From an uncultured Roseburia sp. (GTDB lineage: Bacteria > Bacillota > Clostridia > Lachnospirales > Lachnospiraceae), in contig CANRSX010000027.1 of NCBI GenBank assembly GCA_947642555.1, positions 1 to 64,000 of the forward strand: DNA of 64,000 bases, written 5' to 3'. Below the pieces are notes generated by a model. That model was given only the letters and a program-made list of their open reading frames with translations, did not search any database and was not told where the DNA came from. Of the stretch, positions 59,973 to 64,000 are shown one piece after another. The position numbers and the translations under genes were made by a program. The stretch's first letter is position 1. The number at the start of each line of letters is the position of its first letter.

Positions 59973-60638
59973 TCAGACGATATACCCCATTCCGCGCTTC
60001 GTTTCGATCAGATCCCGGACGCCGGTTTCCTCAAGCTTTGCGCGGATGCGGGACATATTGACGCTCAGCGCATTGTCATCGATAAAGATCCGGTTATCCC
60101 ACAGATATTCGATCAGCTCCGTCCGCGTCACGATCCGGTCCGGATGCGAGAACAGATAGTACAGAATTTTCAGTTCATTCCGCGTCAGCTCCGCCTGCTT
60201 TTCCTCATGGCTGATCCGCCCGCGCGCCAGATCCAGCGTCACACCCTTACAGGCAAGTCTCTGCTGCTCTTCCCCGGCTCCCTTCGTGCGCTTTAACACC
60301 GCGGCGATGCGCGCAAGCAGAACGGGCGGCGCAAACGGCTTGGTAATGTAATCATCCCCTCCTAAAAGCATCCCGTTCAGCTCGTCTGTCATCTCCGCCC
60401 GGCCGGTCAGAAAAATAACCGGCACCTCGGAAAACACGCGCAGCTTCTTTATAATATCAAATCCCGACTCCTCCGGCAGATTTAAGTCCAGCAGCACGAG
60501 ATCCGGATCCGCTGAACGCACAGATGCGCCCACATCGTGAAACGATGTGAGCGCAGTAACCTCATAACATGCACGCTTCAGAAGCAGGGTCAGCTCCTGC
60601 CTCACGGGTTTTTCATCCTCCACAATCAGTATGTGCAT
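59973..60638 (-). CDS. OmpR-family response regulator (BceR-like)
   Basis: MHILIVEDEKPVRQEL...LVLLDLNLPEESG REC and C-terminal wHTH ELTRNELKILYYLFSHPDRIVTRTELIEYLWDN...VNMSRIRAKLEETG. Confidence 0.93.
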   Translation of the reverse strand: MHILIVEDEKPVRQELTLLLKRACYEVTALTSFHDVGASVRSADPDLVLLDLNLPEESGFDIIKKLRVFSEVPVIFLTGRAEMTDELNGMLLGGDDYITKPFAPPVLLARIAAVLKRTKGAGEEQQRLACKGVTLDLARGRISHEEKQAELTRNELKILYYLFSHPDRIVTRTELIEYLWDNRIFIDDNALSVNMSRIRAKLEETGVRDLIETKRGMGYIV

Positions 60639-60660
60639 CCCTGATCCTTTCCGGGCAGCG

Positions 60661-61047
60661 TCAGCGCGTCCGCTTTTTCTCTGCCCTGTCCATAAACCGC
60701 CCGTTCTCAACGATAAACCGCTCGTGCATCCCCTCGCCGATCAGTCCTGCGGCGTCATACGCCTTCACCTCAAAGACCAGGCGCTTTCTGTCCACCTGCG
60801 TAAGTCTCGTCTCGCAGGTCACCTCCATCCCCACCGGGGTGGCGGACACATGCGACACCTCCATCCGTGTCCCGACCGTGCCCTCCCCTTCAGAAAGCTC
60901 AGGCTCCACGCTGCGCCATGCCGTCTCTTCCATCAGCGCGATCATGGCCGGGGTGGCAAACACCTCCAGCCTGCCGCTGCCGAGCGCGCACGCCGTCTGC
61001 TCCTTTGTCACGGTGATCGTCTGCTTTCCTGTGATTCCTGGTTCCAT
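60661..61047 (-). CDS. Hotdog thioesterase, FlK (fluoroacetyl-CoA thioesterase)-like
   Basis: FATPAMIALMEETAW...GTVGTRMEVSHVSATPVGMEV; Thr/Glu/His spacing as in FlK. Confidence 0.82.
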   Translation of the reverse strand: MEPGITGKQTITVTKEQTACALGSGRLEVFATPAMIALMEETAWRSVEPELSEGEGTVGTRMEVSHVSATPVGMEVTCETRLTQVDRKRLVFEVKAYDAAGLIGEGMHERFIVENGRFMDRAEKKRTR

Positions 61048-61065
61048 TCCGTCCTCCTCCCATTC

Positions 61066-62403
61066 TCAGCGTATATGCTCCATCACGCTCATGTAGGCCG
61101 GACGGATGATCTTGTTCATGCCGAGCAGCTCCTCCACCCGGTGCGCACTCCAGCCCACGATACGCGCGATCGCAAACAGCGGCGTGTAGAGCTCCATCGG
61201 AATCCCCAGCATGTCATAGACAAACCCGCTGTAAAAGTCGACGTTCGGGCTGACGCCCTTAAAGATATGGCGCTTCTCGGCGATCAGCTCCGGCGCCAGC
61301 ACCTCGATGCTGTTGTAGAGCGCCATGTCCTTCTCCATGCCCTTCGCGAGCGCAAGCTTTTCCACATAGCCCTTAAAGATCCGCTCCCTCGGGTCGGAAA
61401 CCGAATACACCGCATGCCCCATCCCGTAGATCAGTCCCTTGCGGTCAAACGCCTCCCCCTCTAAGATCTTCGCGAGGTAAGCCTTCACCTCGTCGCGGTC
61501 CGACCAGTCGGACACGTGCGCGCGGATATCCTCCATCATCTCCATCACCTTGATATTCGCGCCGCCGTGCTTCGGACCCTTCAGGGAGGACATGGCCGCC
61601 GCGATGGCGGAATAGGTGTCGGAGCCGGAGGATGTGACTACTCTCGTCGTAAACGTGGAGTTATTTCCTCCGCCGTGCTCCATGTGAAGCATCAGCGCCA
61701 CGTCGAGTACCTTCGCCTCCAGCATCGTATAGCTCTCGTCCGGCCGCAGCATCTTAAGGAAATTCGCCGCGGTCGACAGCTCCGGATCCGGCCTGTGTAT
61801 GTACATGCTGGCATCGTTCTCGTAGTGGTTGTAGGCGTGATAGCCGTAGGCCGCCAGCATCGGGAAGGTCGCGATCAGCTGCAGGCACTGGCGGATGCTG
61901 TTCTCGATCCCGCCGGCATTCACATTATCGTCATAGGACGCCAGCGTCAGGATACTCCTGGTCATGGAATTCATGATGTCCTTTGAGGGGGCCTTCATGA
62001 TCACGTCCCGGGTAAAATTCGTCGGCAGATTTCTGGCGCTGCCGATCATGTTCGAAAACTCTTCCAGCTCCGCGGCGTCCGGCATCTCCCCGAACAGCAG
62101 CAGATACGCGGTCTTCTCAAAGCTGAATTCATCCTCCCCCAGCTCTTCAATCAGCGTATTCACCTGATAGCCCCGGTACCAGAGCTCTCCGTCGCAGGGC
62201 ACCCTGCCGTTCTCCGTCGTACGAAACGAAATCACATCGGAAATCCGGGTCAGCCCCGTCAGCACGCCTTTTCCGTTGATGTCGCGAAGCCCGCGGTTCA
62301 CCCCGAATTCCAGAAACAGATCATCCGAAATCAGATCGTTCTTCACGCACAGATCCTTCTTTTTATCCGCATAAGCAATAAAATCTTCATATCCCATGGG
62401 CAT
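61066..62403 (-). CDS. gltA: Citrate synthase (citrate/2-methylcitrate synthase family)
   Basis: LWYRGYQVNTLIEEL, LMLHMEHGGGNNSTFTTRVVTSSGSDTYSAIAAAMSSLKGPKHGGAN, IYGMGHAVYSVSDPR. Confidence 0.94.
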   Translation of the reverse strand: MPMGYEDFIAYADKKKDLCVKNDLISDDLFLEFGVNRGLRDINGKGVLTGLTRISDVISFRTTENGRVPCDGELWYRGYQVNTLIEELGEDEFSFEKTAYLLLFGEMPDAAELEEFSNMIGSARNLPTNFTRDVIMKAPSKDIMNSMTRSILTLASYDDNVNAGGIENSIRQCLQLIATFPMLAAYGYHAYNHYENDASMYIHRPDPELSTAANFLKMLRPDESYTMLEAKVLDVALMLHMEHGGGNNSTFTTRVVTSSGSDTYSAIAAAMSSLKGPKHGGANIKVMEMMEDIRAHVSDWSDRDEVKAYLAKILEGEAFDRKGLIYGMGHAVYSVSDPRERIFKGYVEKLALAKGMEKDMALYNSIEVLAPELIAEKRHIFKGVSPNVDFYSGFVYDMLGIPMELYTPLFAIARIVGWSAHRVEELLGMNKIIRPAYMSVMEHIR

Positions 62404-62410
62404 TTCCTCC

Positions 62411-62884
62411 TTACTCTTCCTGCATCCGGCTGATCACCTCTTCCCGGATATTATGATTGATCTTTTTCGCAACAGACAAAAGAACCTCTTTTTCATCGTC
62501 CGTGACATCCAGAAACACCACCTGGTTCACACGCGCATACGCCTGATTCACCTTCTCGATGATCCGCCCGGCGGACTGCGTGAGAATATTATGCACGCAC
62601 CGCCTGTCCTCATCGTCGTGCACCATGGTGATCAGGCGCATCCTCTGCAGGCGGCTTAAGGACTGCGAGATGTGCCCCCTGGTAAACAGATTCAGCTCCA
62701 CAATATCCCCGGGGGTATTCCGCTCCCCCGCCGTGTAGAGATAAAACAGAATCTGCATATCAATCTTGCACAACCCGTATTCCTTCTGGACCGCCCCAAG
62801 CTCCTTTTCCAGCAGCTTACGAAACTGCGTTCCGTACAGCAGCGCTTCCAGCGTCTGGCTCATTCTCATGCTCTTCATCTTCAT
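62411..62884 (-). CDS. MarR-family transcriptional regulator
   Basis: MQILFYLYTAGERNTPGDIVELNLFTRGHISQSLSRLQRMRLITMVHDDEDRRCVHNILT. Confidence 0.9.
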   Translation of the reverse strand: MKMKSMRMSQTLEALLYGTQFRKLLEKELGAVQKEYGLCKIDMQILFYLYTAGERNTPGDIVELNLFTRGHISQSLSRLQRMRLITMVHDDEDRRCVHNILTQSAGRIIEKVNQAYARVNQVVFLDVTDDEKEVLLSVAKKINHNIREEVISRMQEE

Positions 62885-62910
62885 TCACCTGTCTGCTACC
62901 ACAAAGCAGT

Positions 62911-62951
62911 TTAAAATTAAATAATTTGTTTTTAAATAATTTAATTTTTAA
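62911..62951. promoter_or_regulatory. Putative MarR-type operator (AT-rich dyad)
   Basis: TTAAAATTAAATAATTT...AAATAATTTAATTTTTAA imperfect inverted repeat 27 bp upstream of the MarR CDS. Confidence 0.45.
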
Positions 62952-63014
62952 CTATCATAGCAAAAAATACGCGGACTGTCCATAGAAATTATTTTTTCAT
63001 CAATTTTTAATATT

Positions 63015-63152
63015 TCAGCCGCAATGCCCGTGGCAGCGGCTGCAGTCTCCGCAGCACGCGCCCGGTCCGGCCTTCTTCCTGTCGCGGATGATGCTCCGCG
63101 CGGCGAGCGCCGCAACCGCCGCCACAAGAGCGCCTGCAATCCATGTCCCCAT
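63015..63152 (-). CDS. FeoB-associated Cys-rich membrane protein (45 aa)
   Basis: My translation of the minus strand: MGTWIAGALVAAVAALAARSIIRDRKKAGPGACCGDCSRCHGHCG*; adjacent to feoB; below the ORF-track size cutoff. Confidence 0.88.
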   Translation of the reverse strand: MGTWIAGALVAAVAALAARSIIRDRKKAGPGACCGDCSRCHGHCG

Positions 63153-63196
63153 CGTTTCCTCCTCCTTCCCATTCCTGTCCGTTTCCGCCGTCCGCG

Positions 63197-64000
63197 CTAT
63201 GCCGCCATTCCTCTTATCCGCGCGGAACGCGCTTCACGCTTTTGCTGCGGGCGGAACAAAAGCCACAGGAATCCCGCCACGCAGACAAACGATACCGCGG
63301 TTCCCACGCCGAAGGCGCCTGTCGTGATGAGCGTCCCGATCTGGTAAATGCACATGGACACGACATACGCCAGTCCGGTCTGATATCCGATCGCGATCCA
63401 GAACCACTTCCGGTTGTTCATCTCCCGCTTTATTGCCCCCATCGCGGCAAAACACGGCGCGCAGAGCAGGTTAAACACCAGGAAGGAATAGGCGCCGGCT
63501 CCGGTCATCGCCGCGGAGAGCACCTGCCAGATCTCATCGCCATTCTCCGCGACCTCCGCGTAGCCGAAGAGGATACCGAAGGTTGCGACGACATTTTCCT
63601 TCGCGATCAGTCCGGTCACCGCCGCAACCGCCATCTTCCAGCCCTCTCCTCCCTGCGTCCAGCCAAGGGGTGCAAAAAGAGGCGCAATCACATTTCCCAC
63701 AGCCGCTAAAATACTGCCGTCGAGCTGCTCCGCCGCAAGCATCCCGAAGCGTCCGTCCGCCCAGCCGAAGCCCTGTAAAAACCAGAGCACGATGGTCGAT
63801 AAGAGGATGATGGTTCCCGCTTTTTTAATAAAGGACCAGCCGCGCTCCCACATGCTGCGCAGCACATTTCCCATGGTGGGCAGATGGTAGGCCGGCAGCT
63901 CCATGACAAACGGCGCCGGATCTCCCGCGAACAGCCTTGTCTTTTTTAAGATGATGCCGGAGCACACGATTGCCGCAATCCCGACAAGATACGCGCTCCA
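63197..64000 (-). CDS. feoB: Ferrous iron transporter FeoB, C-terminal portion (runs off the window edge)
   Basis: ELPAYHLPTMGNVLRSMWERGWSFIKKAGTIILLSTIVLWFL...GLIAKENVVATFGILFG...LLCAPCFAAMGAIKREM. Confidence 0.94.
   Translation of the reverse strand, partial: WSAYLVGIAAIVCSGIILKKTRLFAGDPAPFVMELPAYHLPTMGNVLRSMWERGWSFIKKAGTIILLSTIVLWFLQGFGWADGRFGMLAAEQLDGSILAAVGNVIAPLFAPLGWTQGGEGWKMAVAAVTGLIAKENVVATFGILFGYAEVAENGDEIWQVLSAAMTGAGAYSFLVFNLLCAPCFAAMGAIKREMNNRKWFWIAIGYQTGLAYVVSMCIYQIGTLITTGAFGVGTAVSFVCVAGFLWLLFRPQQKREARSARIRGMAA

Noticed and set aside
1-64000. tRNA, rRNA, prophage, transposase or integrase genes
   Set aside because: None recognised among the translated ORFs or by eye; a tRNAscan/Infernal run would be needed to exclude small RNAs and riboswitches.

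Overview
64 kb of a Gram-positive, probably Lachnospiraceae/Clostridia-like chromosome (taxon inferred from gene content only), read without homology searches. Contents in order: (i) 0-8 kb: GntR regulator, YesN/YesM two-component pair, carbohydrate ABC importer, ferritin. (ii) 8-11.2 kb: MacB/FtsX-type ABC exporter. (iii) 11.2-31.1 kb: one long minus-strand surface-fibre island. It has a sigma-A-like promoter at about 31.1 kb and a hairpin terminator at about 11.25 kb. It combines a sortase-C LPXTG pilus, a SipW-type signal peptidase with SipW-type secreted proteins, a class B sortase, a LepB-type signal peptidase, two paralogous transglutaminase-like proteins, a BTAD-type regulator and several uncharacterised proteins. 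(iv) 31.4-34.3 kb: GH3 glycosidase. (v) 34.4-39.5 kb: phosphorelay (hybrid kinase, two HD-GYP response regulators, Hpt). (vi) 39.7-41.1 kb: RyR-domain membrane protein. (vii) 41.2-44.2 kb: CopA/CsoR copper module. (viii) 44.3-45.2 kb: AT-rich DUF3825-like gene. (ix) 45.3-48.1 kb: GH3 enzyme with permuted domain order. (x) 48.2-50.7 kb: Zn/Cd-type P-type ATPase, separate HMA protein and ArsR regulator. (xi) 51-60.6 kb: Bce-like ABC/kinase/regulator module interrupted by two hybrid kinases. (xii) 60.7-64 kb: FlK-like thioesterase, citrate synthase, MarR regulator, FeoB accessory protein and partial FeoB. The strongest finding is a perfect 217-bp tandem duplication (217 = 3x72+1) inside the giant pilus adhesin gene. 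It frameshifts the gene into two ORFs, and removing one copy restores a single 1,755-aa LPXTG adhesin. This could be a phase-variation switch, a recent mutation or an assembly artefact. No CRISPR array, tRNA or rRNA was recognised by eye.
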